Source of the DNA: Thiomicrorhabdus sp.
GTDB taxonomy: Bacteria > Pseudomonadota > Gammaproteobacteria > Thiomicrospirales > Thiomicrospiraceae
DNA: 6,514 nt
Direction: 5' to 3'
Assembly (NCBI GenBank): GCA_021648185.1
Contig: JAKITH010000065.1
Coordinates: forward strand, 1 to 6,514
Shown: positions 1-6,393 of the stretch, in pieces
Layout of the letters: every line of letters starts with the position of its first letter
Position numbering within the stretch: the first letter of the stretch is position 1
The notes under the pieces: generated by a model
What the model was told of the DNA's origin: nothing
What the model saw: the letters and a program-made list of their open reading frames with translations, nothing else
The model's database searches: none
Made by a program: the position numbers and the translations under genes

Positions 1-30
1 ACTAATGAAAAAAGATAGGATATCTAAATT

Positions 31-237
31 ATGTCTACTACTACTGGTACAGTAAAATGGTTTAACGAGTCAAAAGGTTTTGGTTTCATCGAGCAAGAGT
101 CTGGTCCTGATGTTTTTGCACATTTCAGTGCAATCACAGGTTCTGGCTTTAAAACACTTGTTGAAGGTCAAAAAGTTGAGTTCACAGTAACTCAAGGTCA
201 AAAAGGACCACAGGCAGAAAACATCGTAGCACTTTAA
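31..237 (+). CDS. Cold-shock protein, CspA family
   Basis: A 68-residue single cold-shock domain protein, the normal length for the CspA family. Such proteins bind single-stranded RNA and DNA in the cytoplasm and act as RNA chaperones that melt secondary structure or affect antitermination. The sequence shows the family opening GTVKWFN (residues 6-12), the RNP1 motif KGFGFIE (15-21) and the RNP2 motif VFAHF (28-32), with the usual aromatic binding residues W10, F17, F19, F29, H31 and F32. The end, [10 protein letters not shown], is also typical. An AGGA at 17-20 lies ten bases before the ATG and supports this start. The gene stands alone and is followed by a strong terminator. Its promoter and any long cold-shock leader lie beyond the left edge, so I cannot say whether it is cold-induced or constitutive. 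The family is certain; the paralogue is not, so no symbol is given. Confidence 0.97.
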   Translation: MSTTTGTVKWFNESKGFGFIEQESGPDVFAHFSAITGSGFKTLVEGQKVEFTVTQGQKGPQAENIVAL

Positions 238-281
238 GCTAAGATTTTGCCTTTCAACTTATAGCAATATAGGTTGAAACC

Positions 282-320
282 AAAAAAAGGGAAAGATTAT
301 TTTAATCTTTCCCTTTTTTT
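282..320. terminator. Bidirectional intrinsic terminator between csp and the Lon-like gene
   Basis: A perfect inverted repeat with 18-bp arms (282-299 and 303-320) closes on a three-base loop. The core is GGGAAAGAT paired with ATCTTTCCC, flanked by seven A on the left and seven T on the right. Read on the + strand it is a stem followed by a T-run after the csp gene; read on the - strand it is the same after the Lon-like gene. The symmetry and the convergent genes make a shared two-way terminator the natural reading. Confidence 0.87.
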
Positions 321-341
321 ATGTCCTAAATTTACTGCATG

Positions 342-367
342 TCCTGCAAGTGCGGACACTTGCAGGA
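342..367. other. Second perfect hairpin downstream of the Lon-like gene
   Basis: Arms of 11 bp (342-352 and 357-367, TCCTGCAAGTG and its complement) enclose a four-base CGGA loop. It lies 14 bases past the stop of the Lon-like gene on the - strand. Neither side has a T-run, so it is not a terminator by itself. It could protect the 3' end of the protease transcript, help the 282-320 terminator, or be one copy of a dispersed palindromic repeat. The structure is plain in the sequence; the role is inferred. Confidence 0.6.
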
Positions 368-380
368 TACAGAAACGATA

Positions 381-2738
381 TTAGGTATGCTTCTCGTTCA
401 TTTTTTCCAATGCCGCTAAGACTTTAGCATTAATTTTCTTAGGCTTCATACCAGACAACAAAGCCAATGCTTCATCAATATGAGTAATGGTATAAATATG
501 AAATTTACCTTTTTTAACCGCCTTGCGAACATCTGGATTTAACATTAAATGACTGGCATTTGCCTTGGGAATAATCACCCCTTGCTCACCTGTTAAGCCT
601 CGCTCAAAGCAAACCTTATAATAGCCTTCTATTTTTTCATTCGCCCCCCCAATCGGCTGAATTTCACCAAACTGGTTAATCGATCCTGTAATGGCTAAAT
701 CTTGACGCATCGGCACTTGTGAAATTGAAGACAATAGCGCTAATAACTCCGCTGAAGACGCTGAATCGCCCTCTACGCCATTATAAGACTGCTCCATCAC
801 TATCGAGCCACTAAACCCGAGCGCCCGCTCTTTCATATAACGCCCCCGAATATACCCCGAAAGAATCAACATCCCTTTAGAGTGAATCGGCCCTGCCATA
901 TCCACTTCTCGCTCAATATCCAACACCCCTTCATCACCTGCCGAAGCTTGTGCCGTAATGCGAACGGGCTGTCCAAAGGATTGACGACCTACGGTTAATA
1001 CCGTTAAGCCATTCACCATTCCCACGTGCGTTCCGATGGTTGAAATCAATACTTGCTGCTCGGTGATGGCTCGGTGATAGTACTCTTCCATTAATCCAGT
1101 ATGAAAATCCCGTTGCTGAATGGTGGATTCAATCGTCTTACGATTCACTGATTTTTGGCCATTGGCACGCGCAAAGGCATAGGCCTCTGCTAATACATCC
1201 CGCAAAATGGCTTTATTGGTGTACAAGCGTCCCTCATCTTCCGACATACGAGAGGCGTATTCAATTAAACGCTCAAATGCAGAAGGGTCAACAGGGAGGT
1301 CATCCCATTCTGAAATTTCAGCCGAAATTTGTCTCGCCAAGGTTAATTCATGTTCAGGCGTTCGAGACAACTCCACTTCAAACTCCACCTGCACCTTAAA
1401 CAGCCGTTCAAACTGAGCATCAATCTCTTGCAATGCATAAAAATGCGACGCTTGTCCTGTTAAAACCAGCGTTAAATCCAGTGGAAAGTCTGGTAAATGA
1501 TACGGAACTACACTGGTCGAAGAAGGTACTTCAAACGTTAAGCGTTTACTCATTAAAGCGGCTTTTAAGTTAGACCAAATTTCAGGGTCTTTTAACACCG
1601 CTTGAATGTTCACAATCAAATAGCCACCATTCGCTTGTTGTAACAGACCCGCTTGATGGTTCATAGCCAAACTCACCGTATCCAGTGCCGTAGCGGCAGC
1701 TGAATTTATGGTGTAACCAAACAACTTAGGGGTGGATGCATTTTGTTCGTAAATTACGGGCGCATGTTCCAAGCCGCGATGATCTACCAATAAATTGACC
1801 TCAAAAACAGACAATCCTTGCTGCTCTGACAATAACTCCTCCATACTGGGCTGAGCACTGGATGTAACCTGATCTTCACGCTGGTTCCAAAACAAGTGCA
1901 ATTTAGACACCACACTCTCTTGCAAGCTGTTTAAATACGTAATAATTTCAGGTGTTCTTCCAAAGGTCGCTTGTAATTTTTTAATTAATGGCTCTAAATG
2001 CTCATTGACCACCTCGGTATTCAACGCTTTTCCCGCATCTAAAAACTCATGTTGTAAAAAAGGAAAGTGAGTTAACCCTTTGTTTAACGCCTCTTCAACC
2101 TGATCAAATGCGCTTAAAAATTTCGCTTGCAGCTCATCATCTAAGCTTTTTAAATCGGCCATGCGATACGCTTTTCCATCGACCATCGCATGCAGAATAA
2201 AGCTATTTTCAGTTTGGTGAATTTCAATATTCAATGCTTCGGCTAACGTAAACGCAGGTGCTAAAGCTGCCTCCTGCTTTTCTGCTAGCTCATTCTCTAA
2301 TTGTTGACTTTTTAACTGATACGCATGACCATCAAATAGCACGGGAAGCTGTGTTTTAAGTTGTGTTACAAACTGCTCTAAAGCGGTCTTAAAATGGTAG
2401 CCCTGCCCCGCCTCAAAATATAAATATTGGGTTTTATTGGCTTCGCTAAAATCAGAGACCAACACCACATCGGAAGGCATTTCTTTTTGTTTGGCCGTTT
2501 TTTTAAGCATCGCTTTGGTCATGCCTATTCGGCCAATACCCGGCTCTCCCATAATAAAAATATGGTTATGTTTACGCTTTAAGTGCAAACCAAAACTTAA
2601 TGATTGATAAGCTCGAGGATGAAAGTGCTGCATAAACGTCAGCAGTTCATCATCCTTATCCTTCACTTTATCTAAGGCGATATCGCTGGGATTTAATTTG
2701 GTAAAACGGTATAACTGGGAGGCAGATAGCTTTTCCAT
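381..2738 (-). CDS. Lon-family ATP-dependent protease, LonB/YcbZ-like, AAA_32 type
   Basis: A 785-residue predicted cytoplasmic protease of the Lon superfamily, in the long class (roughly 780-820 residues) related to the shorter E. coli YcbZ. It lacks the classical LonA N-terminal substrate domain and has no membrane segment, unlike archaeal LonB. An N-terminal P-loop region has GEPGIGR at 64-70. A long, charged helical insert runs about 115-300. The ATPase resumes with ANGGYLIVNIQ (369-379) and FERLFKV (443-449), followed by a helical lid with SRMSEDEGRLYT (496-507). The C-terminal protease domain (about 560-770) carries the LonB-type EGDSAS motif with nucleophile S659 and NEKIEG with K702; their 43-residue spacing equals that of S679 and K722 in E. 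coli Lon. AGAGAAG at 2749-2755 lies ten bases before the ATG. The nucleotide-binding motifs are degenerate: R70 and I71 replace the usual K and S/T, and N377 replaces the Walker B acid. Substrates are unknown. Family sure; symbol withheld. Confidence 0.93.
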   Translation of the reverse strand: MEKLSASQLYRFTKLNPSDIALDKVKDKDDELLTFMQHFHPRAYQSLSFGLHLKRKHNHIFIMGEPGIGRIGMTKAMLKKTAKQKEMPSDVVLVSDFSEANKTQYLYFEAGQGYHFKTALEQFVTQLKTQLPVLFDGHAYQLKSQQLENELAEKQEAALAPAFTLAEALNIEIHQTENSFILHAMVDGKAYRMADLKSLDDELQAKFLSAFDQVEEALNKGLTHFPFLQHEFLDAGKALNTEVVNEHLEPLIKKLQATFGRTPEIITYLNSLQESVVSKLHLFWNQREDQVTSSAQPSMEELLSEQQGLSVFEVNLLVDHRGLEHAPVIYEQNASTPKLFGYTINSAAATALDTVSLAMNHQAGLLQQANGGYLIVNIQAVLKDPEIWSNLKAALMSKRLTFEVPSSTSVVPYHLPDFPLDLTLVLTGQASHFYALQEIDAQFERLFKVQVEFEVELSRTPEHELTLARQISAEISEWDDLPVDPSAFERLIEYASRMSEDEGRLYTNKAILRDVLAEAYAFARANGQKSVNRKTIESTIQQRDFHTGLMEEYYHRAITEQQVLISTIGTHVGMVNGLTVLTVGRQSFGQPVRITAQASAGDEGVLDIEREVDMAGPIHSKGMLILSGYIRGRYMKERALGFSGSIVMEQSYNGVEGDSASSAELLALLSSISQVPMRQDLAITGSINQFGEIQPIGGANEKIEGYYKVCFERGLTGEQGVIIPKANASHLMLNPDVRKAVKKGKFHIYTITHIDEALALLSGMKPKKINAKVLAALEKMNEKHT

Positions 2739-2778
2739 AAACGGGTGACTTCTCTTTGTTTAAAATCTTAAGGAAACC

Positions 2779-2784
2779 ACTATA
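2779..2784 (-). promoter_or_regulatory. Candidate extended -10 box for the Lon-like gene
   Basis: On the - strand the sequence TGGTATAGT gives a TGn extension followed by TATAGT, about 40 bases before the protease ATG. At 16-18 bases further upstream I see only weak -35 matches, such as ATTAAA. An extended -10 can work with a poor -35, so this is a plausible sigma-70 promoter. No heat-shock (sigma-32) consensus was evident by eye. Confidence 0.42.
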
Positions 2785-2840
2785 CCAAAATTTAAGGCCT
2801 CTTTAATACGTGTTTAATAACGGCTTTAGCTACAAATCAC

Positions 2841-2846
2841 TATAAT
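2841..2846 (+). promoter_or_regulatory. Candidate -10 box for the PLP-dependent enzyme gene
   Basis: A consensus TATAAT lies 27 bases before the ATG at 2874. No good -35 hexamer is present at the standard spacing; 2818-2823 reads TAACGG. The predicted transcript start, near 2853, would leave a leader of about 20 bases containing the AAAGGA ribosome site at 2861-2866. The short leader and perfect hexamer favour a real promoter; the missing -35 lowers confidence. Confidence 0.48.
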
Positions 2847-2873
2847 AAGACCTTTTCATAAAAGGATGCACAG

Positions 2874-3794
2874 ATGAAAAAGGCTAACCTCACACCGCTC
2901 ACTCAGCTGATCAGCCCCCTTTTTGAAGCACACCAGGTAAACGTTTATATAAAACGCGATGAATTAAATCACCCCCTTATTCAAGGAAACAAGTGGCACA
3001 AACTCAGACTGAATGTCCAAGAGGCTTTAAGACAACACAAAACCACTCTATTGACCTTTGGTGGCGCGTATTCTAACCATATTGCGGCCACCGCGGTTGC
3101 GGCTCAAGAAGCGGGATTAGACAGTATTGGTGTGATTAGAGGCGATGAACTGGCAAGCCAACCTAAAAAATGGAGTGAGACCCTTAAACAAGCCACCCAA
3201 AATGGCATGAAATTTCAATTTATTACCCGTACCGAATACCGTAAAAAATCGGAAATGAACATCGCATTGCAAGCACGCTTTCCTGAGGCTTATATTCTGC
3301 CTGAAGGTGGATCAAATGCGTTGGCGGTCGAAGGTTTTAAACCTTTGATGCAACAAATAGAGAGACAATGTCCAGACTGGACACATCTGTTTAGTGCGGT
3401 TGGAACTGGTGCGACGTTAGCAGGGCTTATCAAATACGCGCCACTTAAAAACCGTACTATTTTAGGCGTTCCGGTGATAAAGCAAGGAAACTATTTACTG
3501 CCCCAAATTCACGAATGGATTAAAGAAGAGCCTACCAACCCTTGGCAACTTCTAACAGAATATCACTGCGGGGGCTATGCCAAAACACCCCCATATTTAT
3601 TAGAACAAAAACAGCAATTTGAAGAAGAATTTGGGATTCAACTTGACCCTGTTTATACCGCAAAAATGGTGTATGCTTTTTACCAAGAACTCAAACAAAA
3701 TAAGATTCCACCCGGCTCTACCGTCATTTTACTGCACACAGGTGGATTGCAAGGAAACAATAAGTTAGATAAAGATAACCCCTCAAGAAACTGA
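2874..3794 (+). CDS. PLP-dependent ACC deaminase/D-cysteine desulfhydrase family enzyme
   Basis: A 306-residue fold-type II PLP enzyme of the tryptophan synthase beta superfamily, slightly shorter than characterised ACC deaminases and D-cysteine desulfhydrases. The cofactor lysine is expected to be K40 in QGNKWHKL (38-44), preceded by IKRDELNHPL (26-35). GGAYSNH (63-69) is the loop that contacts the substrate and cofactor. SAVGTGAT (174-181) is the phosphate-binding loop. PEGGSN (143-148), YHCGGYAK (230-237), LDPVYTAKM (257-265) and LLHTGGLQG (286-294) are marks of the GGYAK/HTGGLQG branch found widely in bacteria. Start: AAAGGA lies seven bases before the ATG. Members break amino or thiol groups off small amino acids, such as D-cysteine to pyruvate, sulfide and ammonia, or ACC to 2-oxobutyrate and ammonia. 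The sequence does not decide between these, and this branch is poorly characterised, so no symbol is given. The gene stands alone and ends one base before the convergent end of cobS. Confidence 0.9.
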   Translation: MKKANLTPLTQLISPLFEAHQVNVYIKRDELNHPLIQGNKWHKLRLNVQEALRQHKTTLLTFGGAYSNHIAATAVAAQEAGLDSIGVIRGDELASQPKKWSETLKQATQNGMKFQFITRTEYRKKSEMNIALQARFPEAYILPEGGSNALAVEGFKPLMQQIERQCPDWTHLFSAVGTGATLAGLIKYAPLKNRTILGVPVIKQGNYLLPQIHEWIKEEPTNPWQLLTEYHCGGYAKTPPYLLEQKQQFEEEFGIQLDPVYTAKMVYAFYQELKQNKIPPGSTVILLHTGGLQGNNKLDKDNPSRN

Positions 3795-3795
3795 T

Positions 3796-4548
3796 TTAAA
3801 ACAAGTTATAGCCATATTGATTAATCAAAACAACCACAATGCCCATTAACCAGGCCAGCTCCATCATCTCTATCATTGCGCCTGCGGTATCGCCGGTCAT
3901 CCCTCCTGTAATCGAAATCATAATCCAGCGCACCCAAAACCACACGAGCGTTAATCCTAAAAATAGATACGGGTTGATCCAAATAATCGCCACACTTAAC
4001 AGCAACATCCACACCCAAAGTACATAACGGTTAAGGTGCAAAAACATGTCTTGAGCCATGCCATTTAAACTCACGTATTCCGTAACAGGCATTAAATTAA
4101 TCGAAGAAATTCGTCCAACAATCGGCGCTAAAAACAGAAACAGCCAAGCTTGATAATCGATTAGCACCACCAATACCGTCCACTTTAAAATCAACATCAG
4201 CACTAACGCAACGCCACCGCCTGTGCCAATCAAGCTGTCTTTCATTACCGCTAAGGCTTTTTGGGGGTTCCCCGATGAACTTAACCAACCATCTGCCGTG
4301 TCGGCAAGGCCGTCTAAATGCAAGCCACCGGTACTCCATACCCAAAAACCCAGTACAATCCCTGCAACAACCTGAGAAGGCAGCCAAATATAAAGTTGCG
4401 CCACCACAACCAACAACAGACCAATTAATGCGCCCACGATGGGAAACCAATTAATGGCACGCCCCATCTCCTGAGCAGAAACCGAATCGTACTGCACACT
4501 AGGAAAACGACTTAAAAACTGAATGGCTAACCAAAAAGACTTAAACAT
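3796..4548 (-). CDS. cobS: Adenosylcobinamide-GDP ribazoletransferase (cobalamin synthase)
   Basis: Inner-membrane enzyme that joins alpha-ribazole (or its phosphate) to adenosylcobinamide-GDP, releasing GMP and completing the nucleotide loop of adenosylcobalamin. With the chosen ATG the protein has 250 residues, the usual CobS length. It begins MFKSFWLAIQFLSRFPS, with the family's FLSRFP near the N-terminus. The signature HLDGLADTADG (77-87) holds three conserved aspartates. KDSLIGTGGG (103-112) and GGMTGDTAGA (215-224) are also family motifs. Hydrophobic segments at about 36-55, 62-75, 113-144, 176-210 and 231-243 fit a polytopic protein. The frame stays open upstream to a GTG at 4606-4608, adding 20 residues (MCFFTYNYPFYF...), but that extension is not family-like, has no good ribosome site and would run through a TATAAT. 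The ATG at 4546-4548 has only a modest AAGG twelve bases upstream. It is the third gene of cobT-cobC-cobS, 82 bases after cobC. Confidence 0.95.
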   Translation of the reverse strand: MFKSFWLAIQFLSRFPSVQYDSVSAQEMGRAINWFPIVGALIGLLLVVVAQLYIWLPSQVVAGIVLGFWVWSTGGLHLDGLADTADGWLSSSGNPQKALAVMKDSLIGTGGGVALVLMLILKWTVLVVLIDYQAWLFLFLAPIVGRISSINLMPVTEYVSLNGMAQDMFLHLNRYVLWVWMLLLSVAIIWINPYLFLGLTLVWFWVRWIMISITGGMTGDTAGAMIEMMELAWLMGIVVVLINQYGYNLF

Positions 4549-4587
4549 GATAGAACAAAACCTTAAAACCAAAAAATAAAAAGGATA

Positions 4588-4593
4588 ATTATA
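4588..4593 (-). promoter_or_regulatory. Candidate -10 box in the cobC-cobS gap
   Basis: The - strand reads TATAAT here, about 40 bases before the preferred cobS ATG, after a run of seven T. A -35 at the normal spacing would fall on CTGTTT (4611-4616), a poor match that lies inside the 17-bp inverted repeat. It may let cobS be transcribed separately from cobT-cobC. The region is AT-rich, so a chance match is possible. Confidence 0.3.
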
Positions 4594-4608
4594 CGTAAAA
4601 AAACACAC

Positions 4609-4625
4609 CTAAACAGGAAGTTGTT
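4609..4625 (+). repeat. Left arm of a 17-bp perfect inverted repeat flanking cobT-cobC
   Basis: The + strand reads CTAAACAGGAAGTTGTT. The exact reverse complement is at 6366-6382. This arm starts just past the cobC stop (4631), in the gap before cobS. In the - strand cob transcript it reads AACAACTTCCTGTTTAG and would be complementary to the cobT ribosome-binding region. Confidence 0.75.
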
Positions 4626-4630
4626 TTAAA

Positions 4631-5296
4631 TCAAGTATCAAGTGCATTCTGAACCAACTCAACCAACTTAATAAAATACCCTTTTGGAAAGCAAGGGTTG
4701 TGTACCACGTCGCAATTGATCGGTTCGAAAAGAAAGGATTCCAACCTTATTCGAGCTGCAAACCCAATTTCTAATTGAAACATGGCGTCATTATTAAACC
4801 CTAAAACATGTTTTAACAACACGCGCATCACGCCTCCATGAGTCACTATCAATACATGGTTTATAGAGGCTGATGTTGCCTGTTTTAAGAGTTGCTCAAA
4901 TGCAGATAAAATACGTTTTTCAAAGACTTTTAATGATTCAGACTGCTCAATAAAATATTCAAATGGATTCTCTAAATAACGCTGTAACCCATTTATATCT
5001 AACGCTTTCACATCCTCATAAGACAATCCATCCCAGACGCCAAAATGACGTTCTTGAAAATCAGACCGCACCTGAAGTTTAGTGTTTTTTTCTCTATTTA
5101 AATAAAACGCTGTCGCCGGCTCTAAGCAACGATTGGCAGGCGAGGCGATCACCCATTCAGGACTCGAAACAGATTCAATCTCCAAAAATACCATCTGCAT
5201 CTGTTGCTTTCCTAAGGAACTTAATTTGGAGGGTGACTGCCCCCTTAAAAAAGCATCGTCAAGACATGCACCATGACGAATCAAATCGATTCTCAT
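4631..5296 (-). CDS. cobC: Histidine phosphatase, probable alpha-ribazole phosphatase
   Basis: A 221-residue cytoplasmic member of the histidine phosphatase (phosphoglycerate mutase-like) superfamily. IRHG at 6-9 supplies the phosphohistidine nucleophile H8 and phosphate-binding R7. SPANRC (52-57) gives the second arginine R56. QERHFGVWDGLSYEDV (81-96) carries the acid E82 and matches the FGxWxG motif common in CobC. VTHGGVMR (151-158) gives the second histidine H153. The superfamily is broad, but position between cobT and cobS makes removal of the 5'-phosphate from alpha-ribazole phosphate (or from cobalamin phosphate) the best role. The length is a little above the roughly 200 residues of Salmonella CobC, with an extra tail after about residue 190. 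The ATG lies six bases past the cobT stop codon (five bases between) and has no clear Shine-Dalgarno sequence, which suggests translation coupled to cobT. Confidence 0.88.
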   Translation of the reverse strand: MRIDLIRHGACLDDAFLRGQSPSKLSSLGKQQMQMVFLEIESVSSPEWVIASPANRCLEPATAFYLNREKNTKLQVRSDFQERHFGVWDGLSYEDVKALDINGLQRYLENPFEYFIEQSESLKVFEKRILSAFEQLLKQATSASINHVLIVTHGGVMRVLLKHVLGFNNDAMFQLEIGFAARIRLESFLFEPINCDVVHNPCFPKGYFIKLVELVQNALDT

Positions 5297-5301
5297 CGAA
5301 C

Positions 5302-6363
5302 TTATTCTGCTGAGGTGTCCGATTCAGACACCCCGGCTTCTGCAAACGTCGCCATTTCTGAATGCAACAGGCACGCCATTTTAATGATATGAATCGACAA
5401 GGCGGCACCCGAGCCTTCTCCCAAGCGCAACGATAAATCCAACAAAGGCTCAACCCCCAAACGTTCAAAGACCAGTTGCTGTGCAGGTTCTACGGATTGA
5501 TGTCCAAAAATCATCCACTCTTTTGCATTCGGAGCGACTTCACACGCCACCAGCGCAGCGGCACAGGTAATCATGCCATCAATGACCATCGTCAACCCTT
5601 TCTCAGCGCAAGCCAAATACGCCCCTACGAGTGCAGCAACCTCCAACCCCCCCACGCACCTTAAAACCTCTAACGGCTCAGTAAAGCGTGCTTTATGCTT
5701 CAGCAGTGCCTGCTCAATGAGCTCTGTTTTTCGTGTTTTCTGAATGGAATCAATTCCAGTACCTAAACCAACAATCTCTTTAACAGATCCCTTGCAAATT
5801 TGAGCAATCATTGCGGTTGCACTCGTAGTATTCCCAATGCCCATCTCTCCTGCCACAAACAGATCGGCTCCCTGCTCTAATGCTCGTTCAACTGCGGCGC
5901 ACCCTACTGCCATCGCTTTATTTAACATCTCTGTGGTCATGGCCGGTTGCTGTAAAAAATTAAAACTGCCCGCGGCCACTCGATACGAGTGCAAATGCTC
6001 AAACGTAATGCTGCCATTTTGCGTAATATCTGCCAGCACCCCCACATCAATCACTTCAAACTGAGCTTGATTGGCTTTGGCTAACACCGTAATAGCCGCT
6101 CCGCCCATGGAAAAATTTTTAACCATTTCTTGCGTCACGACAGAAGGAAACGCAGAAACGCCCTCTTCTGCAATACCATGGTCTGCCGCAAAAATAGAGA
6201 TCCAAGGGGCTACAACATAGGGACACTCTCTATTTTGATGACCTGCTAGCAACACGGCAAGCGACTCCAATCGCCCTAAAGAGCCTTGAGGCTTAGTCAG
6301 TTGGTTTTGACGCTTAAGTGCTTTATTTTTTGCTTTATTCGAAATGGCTTTAACGTTAATCAC
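5302..6363 (-). CDS. cobT: Nicotinate-nucleotide-dimethylbenzimidazole phosphoribosyltransferase
   Basis: A 353-residue cytoplasmic enzyme, the standard CobT length. It transfers the phosphoribosyl group of nicotinate mononucleotide to 5,6-dimethylbenzimidazole, giving alpha-ribazole 5'-phosphate, the lower-ligand precursor of cobalamin. All family blocks are present: LTKPQGSLGRLE (22-33), FAADHGIAEEGVSAFP (58-73), GEMGIGNTTSA (172-182) for the ribose phosphate, GLGTGID (199-205), GGLEVAALVGA (238-248), IDGMITCAAAL (261-271), FGHQSVEPA (286-294) and LGEGSGAAL (314-322). E316 corresponds to the catalytic base E317 of Salmonella CobT. The start is a GTG at 6361-6363 with AGGAAG (6371-6376) seven bases upstream; no ATG lies nearby, and the family's N-terminal LTKPxGSLG block begins at the expected distance. 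It heads the cobT-cobC-cobS group. The ribosome site lies inside one arm of the 17-bp inverted repeat. Confidence 0.97.
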   Translation of the reverse strand: MINVKAISNKAKNKALKRQNQLTKPQGSLGRLESLAVLLAGHQNRECPYVVAPWISIFAADHGIAEEGVSAFPSVVTQEMVKNFSMGGAAITVLAKANQAQFEVIDVGVLADITQNGSITFEHLHSYRVAAGSFNFLQQPAMTTEMLNKAMAVGCAAVERALEQGADLFVAGEMGIGNTTSATAMIAQICKGSVKEIVGLGTGIDSIQKTRKTELIEQALLKHKARFTEPLEVLRCVGGLEVAALVGAYLACAEKGLTMVIDGMITCAAALVACEVAPNAKEWMIFGHQSVEPAQQLVFERLGVEPLLDLSLRLGEGSGAALSIHIIKMACLLHSEMATFAEAGVSESDTSAE

Positions 6364-6364
6364 T

Positions 6365-6393
6365 CAACAACTTCCTGTTTAGTTTCATTGTTG
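6365..6393 (-). promoter_or_regulatory. Possible hairpin presenting the cobT ribosome site in its loop
   Basis: On the - strand CAACAA (6388-6393) and TTGTTG (6365-6370) can form a 6-bp stem around a 17-base loop that contains the AGGAAG ribosome site. The stem is weak and AT-rich, but it would put the Shine-Dalgarno bases in an open loop that a complementary sequence, such as the arm at 4609-4625, could reach. The pairing is seen; the function is inferred. Confidence 0.3.
6366..6382 (-). repeat. Right arm of the 17-bp inverted repeat, covering the cobT ribosome site
   Basis: The - strand reads CTAAACAGGAAGTTGTT, identical to the + strand at 4609-4625. It ends two bases before the cobT GTG and includes its AGGAAG Shine-Dalgarno sequence. 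The two arms enclose a 1740-bp interior holding cobT and cobC completely and nothing else. Confidence 0.75.

Noticed and set aside
1207..1416. 69-codon + strand frame inside the Lon-like gene
   Set aside because: It lies wholly inside a well-supported gene on the other strand, has no family resemblance or ribosome site, and is serine-rich as expected from an antisense frame.
3817..3828. 12-bp perfect palindrome TTGATTAATCAA near the cobS 3' end
   Set aside because: It lies within coding sequence for Leu-Ile-Asn-Gln, is AT-rich and short, and has no T-run or partner site; chance is enough.
4097..4450. 117-codon - strand frame overlapping cobS in another frame
   Set aside because: The cobS frame carries all the conserved motifs. 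This frame has an unnatural Trp/Arg/Cys-rich composition typical of an out-of-frame translation.
5318..5335. GGTGTC/GACACC hairpin near the cobT 3' end
   Set aside because: A 6-bp stem with no T-run, inside the coding region before cobC. It might affect coupling to cobC but is too weak to annotate as a terminator.
6356..6388. Ten-codon reading frame (MKLNRKLLSD) on the - strand overlapping the cobT GTG start
   Set aside because: It has no ribosome site before its ATG and its codons are simply the cobT ribosome-binding region. Overlap with the start could allow coupling, but nothing in the sequence supports translation.
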